From: an uncultured Mailhella sp.
GTDB lineage: Bacteria; Desulfobacterota; Desulfovibrionia; Desulfovibrionales; Desulfovibrionaceae
Assembly (NCBI GenBank): GCA_944323575.1
Contig: CALUTB010000006.1
Location: forward strand, 1-52,633
DNA: 52,633 bases
Direction of reading: 5' to 3'
The notes beneath the pieces were generated by a model. The model did not search any database. It saw only the letters and a list, made by a program, of their open reading frames with translations, and was not told the origin of the DNA. The first letter of the stretch is position 1; every line of letters begins with the position of its first letter. Position numbers and translations under genes: made by a program. This document shows positions 36,115 to 46,400 of the stretch, one piece after another.

Positions 36115-37725
36115 ATGTTTCATCGCATGATTGTATTCTTCTGCCTGCTGGCCGCTCTGTTCACGGTTCCCTGCAATGCCGGAGCCGCTGCGCCCTTCAC
36201 ATTCGCCGACGTGCAGGCCAAAGCTCAGGATCTGGCCAGCACCAAGTACACGCCTACGCCGACGGTACCGGAATTTCTCACGAAGCTGAACTACGGCGAA
36301 TGGAGTTCCATACGATATCTTCCGGAAAAGGCGCTCTGGACCGACGAATCTCTGCCGTTCACGGTTCAGTTCTTTCATCCCGGTCTGTACTATGACAGGC
36401 CGGTGCGCATTCACATCGTCAACGGCGAAACAGTGGAAGACGTAGCTTTCGACACGTCTCTTTTCCACTATGAAAATGAAGATCTCACCCGGCAGGTCGC
36501 CCAGACAAAGGACATGAACTTCGCCGGATTCCGTCTTCATTATCCGCTGAACAGCGCCACGTATAAGGACGAGCTGGCCATCTTTCTCGGAGCCTCCTAT
36601 TTCCGCGCTCTGGCGGCAGACACGCATTACGGCATCTACTCCCGCGGTCTTGCCATCGATACGGCCACGGCTCAAGGTGAGGAATTTCCGTATTTCAAGG
36701 AGTTCTGGATTGTGAAGCCTGCTCCAGACGCCGGGGACATCACTGTCTACGCTCTTATGGACAGTGAAAGCATGGCGGGTGCCTACCGTTTCATCATCAC
36801 GCCCGGTTCCCCCACCGTCATGGACGTCAAGTGCGCGCTCTTCACCCGAAAGGGAGCCAAAAATTTCCAGAAAATCGGTCTTGCGCCTCTGACGAGCATG
36901 TTCTTCTACGGGGAGGAAAAAAACGGACGCCCGGGTGATTACCGTCCCGAAGTGCACAATTCCGACGGTCTGCTCTACGTCAACGGAGAAAATCACTGGT
37001 TCTGGAGTCCGCTCGCCAATCCCAAGCGTCTCACCGTCAACACCTTCCCGCTGCAGAATCCCCGCGGCTTCGGCCTGTTGCAGCGAGACTGCGATTTTAA
37101 AAGTTATCAGGACATCGACGCCAACTACGAACGTCGCCCGTCACTCTGGATCGAACCTCAAGGTGACTGGGGTCCCGGACAGCTGAACCTCGTGGAAATT
37201 CCCACGGAAGATGAAATGCACGACAACATCGTGGCATTCTGGACACCGGACAAACCCCGCGACAAGAATAATCCCGCCCAGTCAGAATCCGAACTGCGTT
37301 ATCCCGATACTCAAATGTACAGCTGGAAACTGTACTGGATGCAGCCTCAGACCACGCAGCATGAATTGGGCAGAATCACGTCCACCCGCATTTCCCGCAG
37401 CGATGACACCATGACCTTCCATGTGGACTTCGCCGGAGGCGAACTCGCCACTCTCCCTGAAGACACCGGTCTTTCGAGCATCGTGGAAACACCGGAACCC
37501 ATCCCGCTGCTGGAAAAGAAACTCGTCCGCAATCCTGCGACCGGCGGCTGGAGACTGGTGTTTACCATACGCCTGCCCAAGGAAGACGGCGTTATCGACA
37601 GTCTCATGTCCGCAAGAAAGGGACCCGTCATGCTCCGTTTCCGCGCTCTGCTCAAGAAGGGCGAGAACCTTCCCGACCCCCTGACCGAAACCTGGGTATA
37701 CGACTGGCAGCTCCAGCCTCAGTAA
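36115..37725 (+). CDS. opgG: Periplasmic glucan biosynthesis protein OpgG (MdoG)
   Basis: Periplasmic protein that matures osmoregulated periplasmic glucans; 536 residues. Start MFHRMIVFFCLLAALFTVPCNA (signal peptide) with GGGAG 9 bases upstream. OpgG-family features: FTFADVQAKAQDLA at the mature N-terminus, LPFTVQFFHPG, GASYFRALAADTHYGIYSRGLAIDT, GEEFPYF, NPRGFGLLQRDCDFKSYQDIDANYERRPSLWIEP. Followed 118 bases later by opgH, the standard operon. Such glucans act in osmotic adaptation and envelope function, and in virulence in host-associated bacteria. Confidence 0.96.
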   Translation: MFHRMIVFFCLLAALFTVPCNAGAAAPFTFADVQAKAQDLASTKYTPTPTVPEFLTKLNYGEWSSIRYLPEKALWTDESLPFTVQFFHPGLYYDRPVRIHIVNGETVEDVAFDTSLFHYENEDLTRQVAQTKDMNFAGFRLHYPLNSATYKDELAIFLGASYFRALAADTHYGIYSRGLAIDTATAQGEEFPYFKEFWIVKPAPDAGDITVYALMDSESMAGAYRFIITPGSPTVMDVKCALFTRKGAKNFQKIGLAPLTSMFFYGEEKNGRPGDYRPEVHNSDGLLYVNGENHWFWSPLANPKRLTVNTFPLQNPRGFGLLQRDCDFKSYQDIDANYERRPSLWIEPQGDWGPGQLNLVEIPTEDEMHDNIVAFWTPDKPRDKNNPAQSESELRYPDTQMYSWKLYWMQPQTTQHELGRITSTRISRSDDTMTFHVDFAGGELATLPEDTGLSSIVETPEPIPLLEKKLVRNPATGGWRLVFTIRLPKEDGVIDSLMSARKGPVMLRFRALLKKGENLPDPLTETWVYDWQLQPQ

Positions 37726-37843
37726 AGGACGTCCGCCGCATCTCCATAACGCGGCGCGTCTGCCTCTGGAGACAGTCCCCTGATCCATCCGGAACGATGG
37801 ACTGCTGAGGAGGCACAACCCCTCATCTATCAAAGGTTTTCGC

Positions 37844-40309
37844 ATGAACTCCTATCAGGATATGGACTTCCGGGTCCGCGACCGCATTCTTCTCTATGCC
37901 CGTGGTCTGAACCTCTCGCCGAAGGAAAGCGTGGAACTTGCCCTGGAAAGTCTGAAGCGTTGCCAGTCCGATCATCCGAGCTACCATGAGGCTCTCGTCT
38001 GCCTGCACGGCATTCTGGCTGAAAAGGGACGTGATCTCATTCCCGGAGACGACGCGCCTCACCTTATGTCCGCGCCCGGCATGACCCGCAGCTCCATGCT
38101 TGCCGAAGAACTCGACCGCACTCCGTGGCTGAGCATCTTCAAAAAAACGCTGAGCCGCCTTTTCCACATTTTCAGGCATTCAGGCATCAAGGCCCGCGCA
38201 TCGTGGAAGGACAGCGCCGACCGACAGCGCCGTCAGCTGGAATGGGAAAAGGTGGCAGGCCGTCGTCGTACCCTGCTCATGACGCTGATTCTCGTCCCTG
38301 CCGTCATCGGCGCCTATCTCATGTACAGCATTCTGCCTCAGCAGGGCATAGAGGCCGTGAAGATCATGACGGCCGTACTGTTCGCCATCCTTTTCAGCTG
38401 GATATCCATAGGCTTCTGGATGTGCGTGGCCGGCTGCTGGGTGCTGTCCCGCAAGGTCGACCGCTTTACTCCCACCAAGGGCTGCGACGCCGTGGAAATC
38501 CCGGACAGCACCCGTACCGCCATCCTGTTTCCCGTCTATAATGAGGATACCCGCAAGTATATGGCGGGTATTGCCGCCACATGGCACTCCCTCGTGCAGA
38601 CAGGGGAAAGCGACAAATTCGACATCTTCATTCTCAGCGATTCCACCAGTCCCGACGCATGGGTTGCGGAAGAAGAAGCATGGTATGAATTCTGCAGCAG
38701 AGAGCAGGTCTTCGGACATATCTTCTATCGCCGCAGACGCAACAACACCAAACGCAAGAGCGGCAACGTCGCCGATTTTTGCCGTCGCTGGGGCGCTCAG
38801 TACAAATACATGATCGTCTTCGACGCCGACAGCGTCATGAGCGGCCGAACCATGGTACGCATGGTAAAATCCATGGAACTGCATCCGGAAATGGGCATGA
38901 TCCAGACGCCCCCGCTGGCCGTCAACATGAACAGCCTCGTGGCCCGCGTCCAGCAGTTTGCCAACCATCTGTACGGTCCCATCTTTGCCACCGGACTGCA
39001 TTTCTGGCTGCTCGGCGACGCCCAGTACTGGGGACATAACGCCATCATTCGCGTAGAACCTTTCATCCGGCACTGCCAGCTGCCTACTCTGCCCGGTCGC
39101 GGACCTCTGGCCGGCGACATCCTGAGTCATGACTTCGTGGAGTCCGCCCTCATGAGACGCGCCGGTTACGGCGTCTGGCTGGCCTATGATCTCGACGGTT
39201 CCTGGGAGGAAAGTCCCCCCTCCCTCATCGACGAGCTCATACGTGACCGGCGCTGGTGTCAGGGCAACCTGCAGCACAGCCGCCTGATCTTCTCCGGGGG
39301 CATCTTCCCCACGCACCGTGCGCTGTTCATCAACGGCATCATGTCCTATGCGTCGGCCCTGCTCTGGCTGTTCTTCCTGATCTTCAGCTCCATTCAGGCC
39401 ATTACCGAAGCGTTCATCCCGCCCTCCTATTTCCCGAGCGGACCGACACTGTTCCCCGTATGGCCGACATGGTATCCGAAGTGGGCGCTTCTGCTGCTGG
39501 GCAGCACATGCCTCATGCTGTTCATGCCCAAGATCTTCGCCATCATCCTTACGCTTCGAAAAGGCGGCTCAAAGAACTTCGGCGGCACCGGCAGCATATG
39601 CATGAGCGTTTTTGCGGAAGTGCTCATCTCCACGCTGCTTGCTCCTGTCCGCATGCTCTTTCACAGCTTCTTCGTTGTTACGACGCTGCTCGGCTGGACG
39701 GTATCCTGGAACACCCAGAACCGCAGCGACACGGGCACATCCTGGAGCGACGCCATACGCTTCCACTGGTGGGGAACTCTCATCGGCCTTCTCTGGGGCG
39801 GTCTCATGTGGCTCATCAATCCAGGCTTTTTCCTGTGGTTCTCTCCCATTGCCGTCGGCCTGGTGCTCTCCATTCCGCTGTCCGTCTTCACAAGCCGTGT
39901 CAGCTGGGGAATCGCCGCAAAGCGCATGGGGCTTTTCATCACGCCTTCCGAACTGAAAGCCGCACCGGAGCAGGCTGACATGTACAAAGAACTTGCCATA
40001 CCCGACCGCTATTCACCGTTCACCATAGAACGCGAACGTGGCTTTACGCGGGCCGTGGTCATTCCCCGCGTGCACGCGCTGCATATCGCCCTCATCCGCC
40101 GTCGCAAATGGGAACGTCCCATCGGCGAAGCACGAGAAAAGACTCGTCGGGAGCTTCTCGCCAAGGCTATTGAAAAAGGCCCGTTCGGGCTTTCAAAGCA
40201 GGAAAAATCAGCGCTGCTCATGGATCCCCGTCTTCTGAACGAACTGCACAGAAAAGTCTGGCAATTGGATCCTGGCAAGGGGCACGACTGGGGCGTTGCA
40301 CAGAACTAA
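37844..40309 (+). CDS. opgH: Glucans biosynthesis glucosyltransferase OpgH (MdoH)
   Basis: Inner-membrane GT2-family transferase that polymerises the beta-1,2-glucan backbone from UDP-glucose and moves it to the periplasm; 821 residues. GT2 motifs: TAILFPVYNED, FDADS (with MSGRTMVRMV), SHDFVESALMRRAGYGV, and RDRRWCQGNLQH in the QxxRW position, as in MdoH. About eight transmembrane helices flank the catalytic domain. AAAGG precedes the ATG. A terminator follows 18 bases after the stop. Confidence 0.96.
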   Translation: MNSYQDMDFRVRDRILLYARGLNLSPKESVELALESLKRCQSDHPSYHEALVCLHGILAEKGRDLIPGDDAPHLMSAPGMTRSSMLAEELDRTPWLSIFKKTLSRLFHIFRHSGIKARASWKDSADRQRRQLEWEKVAGRRRTLLMTLILVPAVIGAYLMYSILPQQGIEAVKIMTAVLFAILFSWISIGFWMCVAGCWVLSRKVDRFTPTKGCDAVEIPDSTRTAILFPVYNEDTRKYMAGIAATWHSLVQTGESDKFDIFILSDSTSPDAWVAEEEAWYEFCSREQVFGHIFYRRRRNNTKRKSGNVADFCRRWGAQYKYMIVFDADSVMSGRTMVRMVKSMELHPEMGMIQTPPLAVNMNSLVARVQQFANHLYGPIFATGLHFWLLGDAQYWGHNAIIRVEPFIRHCQLPTLPGRGPLAGDILSHDFVESALMRRAGYGVWLAYDLDGSWEESPPSLIDELIRDRRWCQGNLQHSRLIFSGGIFPTHRALFINGIMSYASALLWLFFLIFSSIQAITEAFIPPSYFPSGPTLFPVWPTWYPKWALLLLGSTCLMLFMPKIFAIILTLRKGGSKNFGGTGSICMSVFAEVLISTLLAPVRMLFHSFFVVTTLLGWTVSWNTQNRSDTGTSWSDAIRFHWWGTLIGLLWGGLMWLINPGFFLWFSPIAVGLVLSIPLSVFTSRVSWGIAAKRMGLFITPSELKAAPEQADMYKELAIPDRYSPFTIERERGFTRAVVIPRVHALHIALIRRRKWERPIGEAREKTRRELLAKAIEKGPFGLSKQEKSALLMDPRLLNELHRKVWQLDPGKGHDWGVAQN

Positions 40310-40327
40310 CCTTTTTCCCATGACAAA

Positions 40328-40370
40328 GAACCGTCCGGAGACCCCCTGTTTTCCGGACGGTTCTGTTTTA
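40328..40370 (+). terminator. Terminator of opgG-opgH
   Basis: GAACCGTCCGG (40328-40338) pairs with CCGGACGGTTC (40353-40363), then TGTTTT. Confidence 0.9.
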
Positions 40371-40587
40371 ACGTGCTTCCATGAGATGCATTATCCGTTC
40401 GCTTCTTGCCCCGTCGCCATCACTATGGCGAAGCGGCATGCCACGCTGACGCAAATATGCCCGGACTCCCCGGCAGGGAAACGATTGCCGCGGAAAACGA
40501 TCAAAAAAGCACCGACAGAAAAGCAATCTTTCCATCAGCCCCTGCCGCCAACATCTCGGCATATCCCCGGAACCGATCTCATTGACG

Positions 40588-40616
40588 AAAAAAGAGCGGA
40601 GAAAACATCTCCGCTC
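40588..40616 (-). terminator. Terminator of the rimP-infB operon
   Basis: GAGCGGAGA (40594-40602) pairs with TCTCCGCTC (40608-40616); six T follow on the minus strand. It lies about 80 bases after the infB stop. Confidence 0.92.
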
Positions 40617-40693
40617 TTCCATCACGTTCGTCACGTTTCCGTCAGGATGCCTGATCCGGGCAGAAGACGTAGATTCTCACGATATTCTCTCCT

Positions 40694-43600
40694 CTAGTCC
40701 AGAGAAGCAGCTTCTTCCACCACCTCAAAGGCTTCGATGATGTCTCCGACCTTGATGTCATGGAAGTTGTCGAGACCCACGCCGCACTCAAGATTGCGCA
40801 CGACTTCGCGGGCATCGTCCTTGAGCCGCTTGAGAGAGGCGACCTTGCCGGTATAAACCACGACGCCGTCGCGCAGCAGACGCACGTTGGCGGTACGGGT
40901 GAGCTTGCCGTCCGTGACCATGCAGCCGGCGATGATGCCGATCTTGGGCAGAGAGAAGGTCTGGCGCACCTCGGCCTGACCGAGATAAACTTCCTTGGAA
41001 ACGGGAGCCAGCAGACCGGCCATGGCACTCTTGATCTCATCCACAAGCTTGTAGATGATGTCGTAGAAGCGGATGTCCACCTGCTCCTGTTCCGCCACTT
41101 CCTTGACCTTGGCCGTAGGACGCACGTTGAAGCCGATGATGATGGCGTTGGAAGCCGCAGCCAGCATGACGTCGGATTCCGAAATGGCTCCGGCACCGCC
41201 GTGAATGATGTCGATGCGGACCTTCTCGGTACTGAGCTTGCGCAGCGATTCGGTAATGGCTTCCAGCGATCCCTGCACGTCCGCCTTGAGGACCACGTTG
41301 AGAACGAGAGTCTCCTTTGTGTCGGCACTCTGCTTGAGGAAGTTCTCCAGCGTGACGCGGGACACCTTGGCAAGCTCCTTTTCCCTCAGCTTGGTCGCAC
41401 GAGATTCTGCAATGCGTCGTGCCGTCTTTTCATCGTCAAGGCACACGAATTCGTCGCCGGCTTCCGGCACTCCTTCAAAGCCCTGAATTTCCACAGGCAT
41501 GGATGGACCGGCTTCCTTGATCTTGCGGCCCTGATCATTGAAGAGGGCGCGCACGCGACCGGCAAACACGCCGCAGACGAAGACGTCGCCCTGATGAAGC
41601 GTGCCTTCCTGTACGAGGACGGTCGCCACAGGTCCGCGTCCCTTGTCCAGCTTGGCTTCCACCACATGGCCGCGGGCGGGCTTGTCGGGATTGGCCTTGA
41701 GTTCCAGAATTTCCGCCTGAAGAGCGATGAGTTCCAGAAGCTCATCCAGCCCCTTGCCGGTCTTGGCGGAAACCATGCCCACCACGGTATCGCCGCCCCA
41801 GGCTTCAGGCTGAAGTCCGAGTTCGGAGAGTTCACGAAGCACGCGGTCGGGGTTGGCGGTTTCCTTGTCGATCTTGTTCACGGCCACCAGAATGGGCACG
41901 CCTGCGGCACGAGAGTGATTGATGGCTTCGCGGGTCTGTTCCATGACGCCGTCATCAGCCGCCACCACGAGCACCACAAGGTCGGTCACCTGAGCGCCGC
42001 GGGCACGCATGGCCGTGAATGCCGCATGACCAGGCGTATCGAGGAACACGATGTCGCCGCGCTTGGTCTTGACGTGATACGCGCCGATGTGCTGGGTAAT
42101 GCCGCCGGCTTCGCCGCTGGTCACACTGGTCTTGCGGATGGCGTCGAGCAGAGAAGTCTTGCCATGATCGACATGACCCATGATGGTCACGACAGGAGGA
42201 CGGGGCTTCAGCATCTCAGGCGTATCCACCACGGTAGGTACCAGGTAATCCTCTTCAGAGAAGCCCACCTTTTCCACTTCGTATCCGAATTCTGCCGCCA
42301 CGAGCGTCGCGGTGTCGATATCGAGGGCATTGTTGATGGTGGCCATGACACCGAGTCCGAACAGAATCTTGATGATCTCACTGGACTTCACGCCCATCTG
42401 ATGAGCCATGTCCGCCACACGGATGGATTCCTCCACACGTATCTTGCGTTTGGCAGCCTTCATGGGCTGGGTGGACTGGGCAGGCGCCTGATGCTGCTGC
42501 TTCTTCGGCTTATGCGAACGACGGGTACGCACCATGCCTTCATCATCATCCATGTCGGCTCCGCCGTGACGACGGCTGAAATCATCGACATCCTGCGGAA
42601 AATCATTGGAGCGGCGATTCTTGTTGTTGCGCTTCTTGCGGCTCTGCTCGTTCTCCATGGGAGGCTGCTGCCCAAAAGGCGGCGTGAAGGTCGTGCCGCC
42701 GGAACGATTGCCTGCAGGACGATTGCCCGCCGGCCTGTTGCCGCCGGAACGACGATTGTCGCGGCTGTCACGATCACGACCGTCGTTATCCCGACCTTCA
42801 CGGGCGTCGGGACGTGCGCCCCGCGCATCGCGGCGTCCGCCGTCGCGCCGGCTCTCGCCGTCCCGACCGGAACGACCTTCCGAAGGAGAGGCAGGTCGAA
42901 TGATCCGGGCCTGGGCAGGATCAGGACGGGAAATCACGCGCACTCTGGGTGCGCCGTCACCGGCAGCGCTCTGAGGCTTTCTGCGGACATCTTCCTCTTC
43001 CGCATCTTCGGAAATATGGCGACGTTCCTGGACGGGAGGCAGCAGACTGGGCTGAGAGGAACCTTCCGGTTCCGCCGAGGCTGCGGGCGCTCTGCGGGCA
43101 CGATCGGCTCTCGGCGCTTCCTTCGCGGGTTCAGACTTTGCTTCCGCAGGTGTCGCGTCCCGGACAACGGCTGCAGCAGCGGGAGCAGCAACGGCAGGTC
43201 TGGGCGTCACGATGCGGGCGGAGGGAGCTTCCACCTTGCGGGCACGCTGAACTCTGTCGGCGCGCACCTCTTCCACCCCGGCCGAAGGCGCAGTCTTGCT
43301 TTCCGCAATGACCTTTTCCGTCGCGGGGTTCGCTTCCGCGCTTCCGTCAGCGGCAGAGGCTTCCGTCACCACCTTCCCGGCAACAGGCTCCGGTTCCGGG
43401 GTCACAATGCGTGCAGGACGCACGATACGCGCCACAGAAGCGTTTTCACGAGGCGTCCTGGACTTTCTGGGAGCCTTTTCCGCGACAGACGCGACCTTCG
43501 GCTCCTCAGGCGTGCCTTCCGCAGCAACAGGGGCTTCCACCTCGACGGCAGAGGCCGCGGGCTTCTCTTCGACTACGTGAGCGGCAGGAGCTTCCGCTGC

Positions 43601-43810
43601 TGCCGGCTTGGAACGACGACGTATAATAACGTCCTTGCGGACAACTTCCACAGAGGCCTCCGACTTTTTAACCTTGACTTTTTCGTATTCTTCCGGGGAG
43701 ATGGACCCTTTCACCGTCTTTTCTATCCCCGCCTCGCGCAAACGGGCCACAAGCTCTTCGGGCTTCATGCCCTGCTCGATCGCGGCATCTTTTATTTTTA
43801 TCTTATCCAT
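40694..43810 (-). CDS. infB: Translation initiation factor IF-2
   Basis: GTPase that brings initiator tRNA to the ribosome; 1038 residues. N-terminal IF2_N domain ([28 protein letters not shown]), a long low-complexity linker rich in Ala, Glu, Arg and Pro (about 60-400, including an R/D/G stretch), a second IF2_N, then the GTPase: [32 protein letters not shown]; then domains II, III and IV. Start overlaps the end of rnpM by 8 bases. Last gene of rimP-nusA-rnpM-infB. Confidence 0.98.
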   Translation of the reverse strand: MDKIKIKDAAIEQGMKPEELVARLREAGIEKTVKGSISPEEYEKVKVKKSEASVEVVRKDVIIRRRSKPAAAEAPAAHVVEEKPAASAVEVEAPVAAEGTPEEPKVASVAEKAPRKSRTPRENASVARIVRPARIVTPEPEPVAGKVVTEASAADGSAEANPATEKVIAESKTAPSAGVEEVRADRVQRARKVEAPSARIVTPRPAVAAPAAAAVVRDATPAEAKSEPAKEAPRADRARRAPAASAEPEGSSQPSLLPPVQERRHISEDAEEEDVRRKPQSAAGDGAPRVRVISRPDPAQARIIRPASPSEGRSGRDGESRRDGGRRDARGARPDAREGRDNDGRDRDSRDNRRSGGNRPAGNRPAGNRSGGTTFTPPFGQQPPMENEQSRKKRNNKNRRSNDFPQDVDDFSRRHGGADMDDDEGMVRTRRSHKPKKQQHQAPAQSTQPMKAAKRKIRVEESIRVADMAHQMGVKSSEIIKILFGLGVMATINNALDIDTATLVAAEFGYEVEKVGFSEEDYLVPTVVDTPEMLKPRPPVVTIMGHVDHGKTSLLDAIRKTSVTSGEAGGITQHIGAYHVKTKRGDIVFLDTPGHAAFTAMRARGAQVTDLVVLVVAADDGVMEQTREAINHSRAAGVPILVAVNKIDKETANPDRVLRELSELGLQPEAWGGDTVVGMVSAKTGKGLDELLELIALQAEILELKANPDKPARGHVVEAKLDKGRGPVATVLVQEGTLHQGDVFVCGVFAGRVRALFNDQGRKIKEAGPSMPVEIQGFEGVPEAGDEFVCLDDEKTARRIAESRATKLREKELAKVSRVTLENFLKQSADTKETLVLNVVLKADVQGSLEAITESLRKLSTEKVRIDIIHGGAGAISESDVMLAAASNAIIIGFNVRPTAKVKEVAEQEQVDIRFYDIIYKLVDEIKSAMAGLLAPVSKEVYLGQAEVRQTFSLPKIGIIAGCMVTDGKLTRTANVRLLRDGVVVYTGKVASLKRLKDDAREVVRNLECGVGLDNFHDIKVGDIIEAFEVVEEAASLD

Positions 43811-44045
43811 TCCTGCTCCCCTTGTGAGATTTGCGCCTGAACTTCATGTGCGCGAAACGCTCCCGACAGGCCGTGTCGTCGCATACATACCAGCCGCGCC
43901 CCGATCCTGTCTGCATTTCATCCGCCACAAGTCCGTTTCCGGCAGAAGCTCCATCCGAAGCAGGTACATGACGCAAAAGCTGCGACTTGGCAAAGCGCCG
44001 CCTGCACACGACACACATACGTACGGGCCCCTGCCTCTTCTCCAT
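43803..44045 (-). CDS. rnpM: YlxR/RnpM family RNA-binding protein (DUF448)
   Basis: An 80-residue basic protein between nusA and infB, the standard place for ylxR/rnpM. Family pattern [19 protein letters not shown], and [16 protein letters not shown] near the end. The Bacillus protein binds RNase P RNA and modulates it; that role is extrapolated here. Three bases separate it from nusA and it overlaps infB, so translation is coupled. Confidence 0.9.
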   Translation of the reverse strand: MEKRQGPVRMCVVCRRRFAKSQLLRHVPASDGASAGNGLVADEMQTGSGRGWYVCDDTACRERFAHMKFRRKSHKGSRNG

Positions 44046-44048
44046 GGC

Positions 44049-45320
44049 CTATTCCTCTTCCGGCTGCGCCGGGGCGGCATCGCCTTCCACCACAGGGCTG
44101 AGGAAGTTCACGGCAGCGCGAAGATCGGCAATGCGCGAATCGGCAAGTTCCAGCTTCTCCGCAAGTTCGGCGTCAGGGGCGCTGCGCAGGGCGTCGAGAG
44201 ACCGGAAACCGGCTTCCATCAGCTTGTCCACGGGAATCTCGGCCACGCTGGCGACCTGCTCCAGACCACGTCCGGCGGCATTGGCCTCATGATAGCGGGA
44301 TTCGGTAAAGATATCGATCTTCCAGCCGAGCAGCTTGGCCGCCAGCTTGACGTTCTGTCCCTTGCGGCCGATGGCGTTGGTAAGCTGATCGTCGGGCACG
44401 GTGACTTCCAGAAGATTGGAAGCCTCATCCACATTGATGCGGGAAACCAGAGCCGGAGCCAGAGCGTTGCGGGCATAGGCGGCGATGTCGGGACTCCACA
44501 CCACGATGTCGATGCGTTCGCCATGCAGTTCCTGCACGATGTTCTGAATGCGGGAACCACGCACGCCGACACACGCACCTACGGCGTCGATGTCGCGCTC
44601 GCGGGAGAGCACGGCAACCTTGGCGCGGGAACCGGGATCACGGGCCACGCCCATGATCTGCACGCTGCCGTCGTCGACTTCGGGGACTTCGCGGCGGAAC
44701 AGCGCGGCCATATAGTCCCGATGCGCACGGGAAATGATGACCTGAGGACCGCGTCCCTCACGGCGAACGTCGATGATGAGCGCCTGAATGCGGTCGTTGC
44801 GCTTGTAATGCTCTCTGGGAATCTGTTCCTCGCGGGGCAGCAGCGCCTCGGTACGACCAAGATTGATGACCCAGCCGCCCTTGTCGCGACGCTGCACCAT
44901 GCCGCTGACGATCTCGCCGACACGGTCCTTGAACTCCTCATAGATGAGTTCCTGCTCTGCGTCGCGCATGCGCTGGATGATCACCTGCTTGGCGGACTGC
45001 GCGGCAATGCGGCCGAGATCCTCCACCTTCAAACGGAAACCCATTTCATCGTCAATCTGAATGGAGGGATCGTGCTGACGGGCCTCCTCCAGAGAAATCT
45101 GCGTAAGAGGATCCTCCACCTCTTCCACGACAAACTTGAACTGGAACACTTCGATGTCGCCAGTGTCGTCGCTGTAATGCACTTCCACATCCAGATCGTC
45201 ACCGTACTTGCGGGTCACCGACGTACGCACGGCTTCCTCAAGAGTGCTGATGAGCATATCGCGATCCAGCCCTCTGTCTTTGCTGATCTGTTCAATGGCT
45301 TTCTTTAGTTCCAGACTCAT
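44049..45320 (-). CDS. nusA: Transcription termination/antitermination factor NusA
   Basis: RNA polymerase factor modulating pausing, termination and antitermination; 423 residues. N-terminal domain (MSLELKKAIEQISKDRGLDRDMLISTLEEAV), S1 domain (GEIVSGMVQRRDKGGWVINLGRTEALLPREEQIPRE), then KH1 and KH2 (VGACVGVRGSRIQNIVQELHGERIDIV; NAIGRKGQNVKLAAKLLGWKIDI). A short C-terminal helical tail ends acidic; the long acidic repeats of E. coli NusA are absent. Overlaps rimP by four bases. Confidence 0.97.
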   Translation of the reverse strand: MSLELKKAIEQISKDRGLDRDMLISTLEEAVRTSVTRKYGDDLDVEVHYSDDTGDIEVFQFKFVVEEVEDPLTQISLEEARQHDPSIQIDDEMGFRLKVEDLGRIAAQSAKQVIIQRMRDAEQELIYEEFKDRVGEIVSGMVQRRDKGGWVINLGRTEALLPREEQIPREHYKRNDRIQALIIDVRREGRGPQVIISRAHRDYMAALFRREVPEVDDGSVQIMGVARDPGSRAKVAVLSRERDIDAVGACVGVRGSRIQNIVQELHGERIDIVVWSPDIAAYARNALAPALVSRINVDEASNLLEVTVPDDQLTNAIGRKGQNVKLAAKLLGWKIDIFTESRYHEANAAGRGLEQVASVAEIPVDKLMEAGFRSLDALRSAPDAELAEKLELADSRIADLRAAVNFLSPVVEGDAAPAQPEEE

Positions 45321-45946
45321 GCTTGCTTACCTCCGCCTTTGCCGGTGGCTTTCTTCGCGTTCTTTCCGGCTCCGGGCTTGCTGGTGTCGGGAAAATTGGG
45401 AACAAGACGCGCCTTCTTCACCCAGTTCCAGTGAAGGACGACCTCTGCAGGAACCGGTTTTTCCCCCGCCGCGGGAGCAAGGAGCACCTCCAGAGCAAAA
45501 CGATCTCCGGAAACGCTTCTGAGCGGACCTCTGAACTTGCGACGTCCTTCGATCTCGGGATGAGGATCCGCAAGCGTCACGTCGATGTCCCGGCCCACAT
45601 AAGGCTCAAGCTGACGGGGATCGAAAAACATACGATCCATGCCGGGAGAGGAAACTTCCAGCACCCAGGCATCGGCGAACACCTCGTCGACTTCAAGCGC
45701 CAGTCCGACCAGACGGGAGATGTCCGCACACTGATCCACGGATACGCCTTCCAGCGTTCCGTCTTCACCGTTACCGCCTTCGGACAGTGTTCCTCCGGCG
45801 GGAGCATCCACATAGACGCGCGCCACCGTGCGTCCTCCGGACACGACCTCAATACCCCAGAGCATCAGCCCGAATGAGGCGACGACAGGTTCCGCAGCCT
45901 CGCGGATGCGGCGGACAATCGCCTCAGGAGAAAGACCTTTTCCCAT
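45317..45946 (-). CDS. rimP: Ribosome maturation factor RimP
   Basis: Factor for 30S subunit maturation; 209 residues. N-terminal domain (AAEPVVASFGLMLWGIEVVSGG..RVYVDAPAG), central SVDQCADISRLVGLALEVDE, and the signature LEVSSPGMDRMFF followed by the SH3-like C-terminal domain (GRDIDVTL..GRRKFRGPL). A glycine-rich basic tail (KKATGKGGGKQA) extends beyond the common 150-160 residues. First gene of the operon; leader holds a terminator-like hairpin. Confidence 0.96.
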   Translation of the reverse strand: MGKGLSPEAIVRRIREAAEPVVASFGLMLWGIEVVSGGRTVARVYVDAPAGGTLSEGGNGEDGTLEGVSVDQCADISRLVGLALEVDEVFADAWVLEVSSPGMDRMFFDPRQLEPYVGRDIDVTLADPHPEIEGRRKFRGPLRSVSGDRFALEVLLAPAAGEKPVPAEVVLHWNWVKKARLVPNFPDTSKPGAGKNAKKATGKGGGKQA

Positions 45947-46400
45947 AATTGTACCTTATATAATAAAAAAGGGAGGCCATCGTCAGGCCACCCTACCAGA
46001 CCGCCTTTCGCGGTGCATCAGGATGTAGAAAGGCAAGATCCGAAATGGATCTCACCTTCCACTGCGTGACGTCGTTTTACCCATGACGGGACACCTTGTC
46101 AAGACTCGCGACGTACCGGCACCCGGCTCAAAAAAATTTTTTCCTTTCCGGAGCCGCGCCCTCAGGCGCATCTCAAGGCAAAAACATCGGCTAAGCGTCA
46201 GTTCTTTTCGGAACGATACTTGACCCCACTCCGACGGCAGGCTAGGCTCTTCTTCTCGGAACGGAAAGGAGTGCCGGATTCAGGCTTCGAAACGATGCAC
46301 AGCACGCGTTTCGCCGGTACTGTTCTAGAGTGTTTTTATAAATAAAATCGCGTAGTTGTCACAAAGCCATGCATCGACGCGCACAAAGGCTCAGAAGCTT
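45947..46400. other. Divergent rimP / nrdD intergenic region
   Basis: About 450 bases without a gene. Contains the rimP leader (45947 to about 46070, minus strand) with stem-loops, then a CGGCTC (46124-46129)/GAGCCG (46151-46156) inverted repeat enclosing A7T6, and an AT-rich stretch (46330-46350) before nrdD. I looked for NrdR-type boxes and for tRNA genes and found none that convince. Confidence 0.5.
45965..45993 (-). promoter_or_regulatory. Attenuator-like terminator in the rimP leader
   Basis: On the minus strand GGGTGGCC (45993-45986) pairs with GGCCTCCC (45978-45971) around seven bases, with one T-T mismatch, followed by six T (45970-45965), ending just 18 bases before the RimP start. 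A textbook intrinsic terminator placed inside a leader implies conditional read-through into rimP-nusA-rnpM-infB. Confidence 0.75.

Larger units (their letters stand above)
40310..40693. other. Gap between convergent opgH and infB
   Basis: About 380 bases with no gene of recognisable family. It holds the opgH terminator at 40328 and the infB terminator at 40588; the roughly 200 bases between show nothing beyond short out-of-frame reading frames. Confidence 0.6.

Noticed and set aside
40760..43840. A very long open frame (over 1000 codons) on the plus strand opposite infB
   Set aside because: Mirror frame caused by the GC-rich, biased codons of infB; the translation is rich in His, Gly and Arg without domains, and infB is certain.
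45990..46080. Possible tRNA on the minus strand upstream of rimP (as metY in E. coli)
   Set aside because: There are stem-loops, but no acceptor stem with CCA or T-arm GTTCRA pattern.
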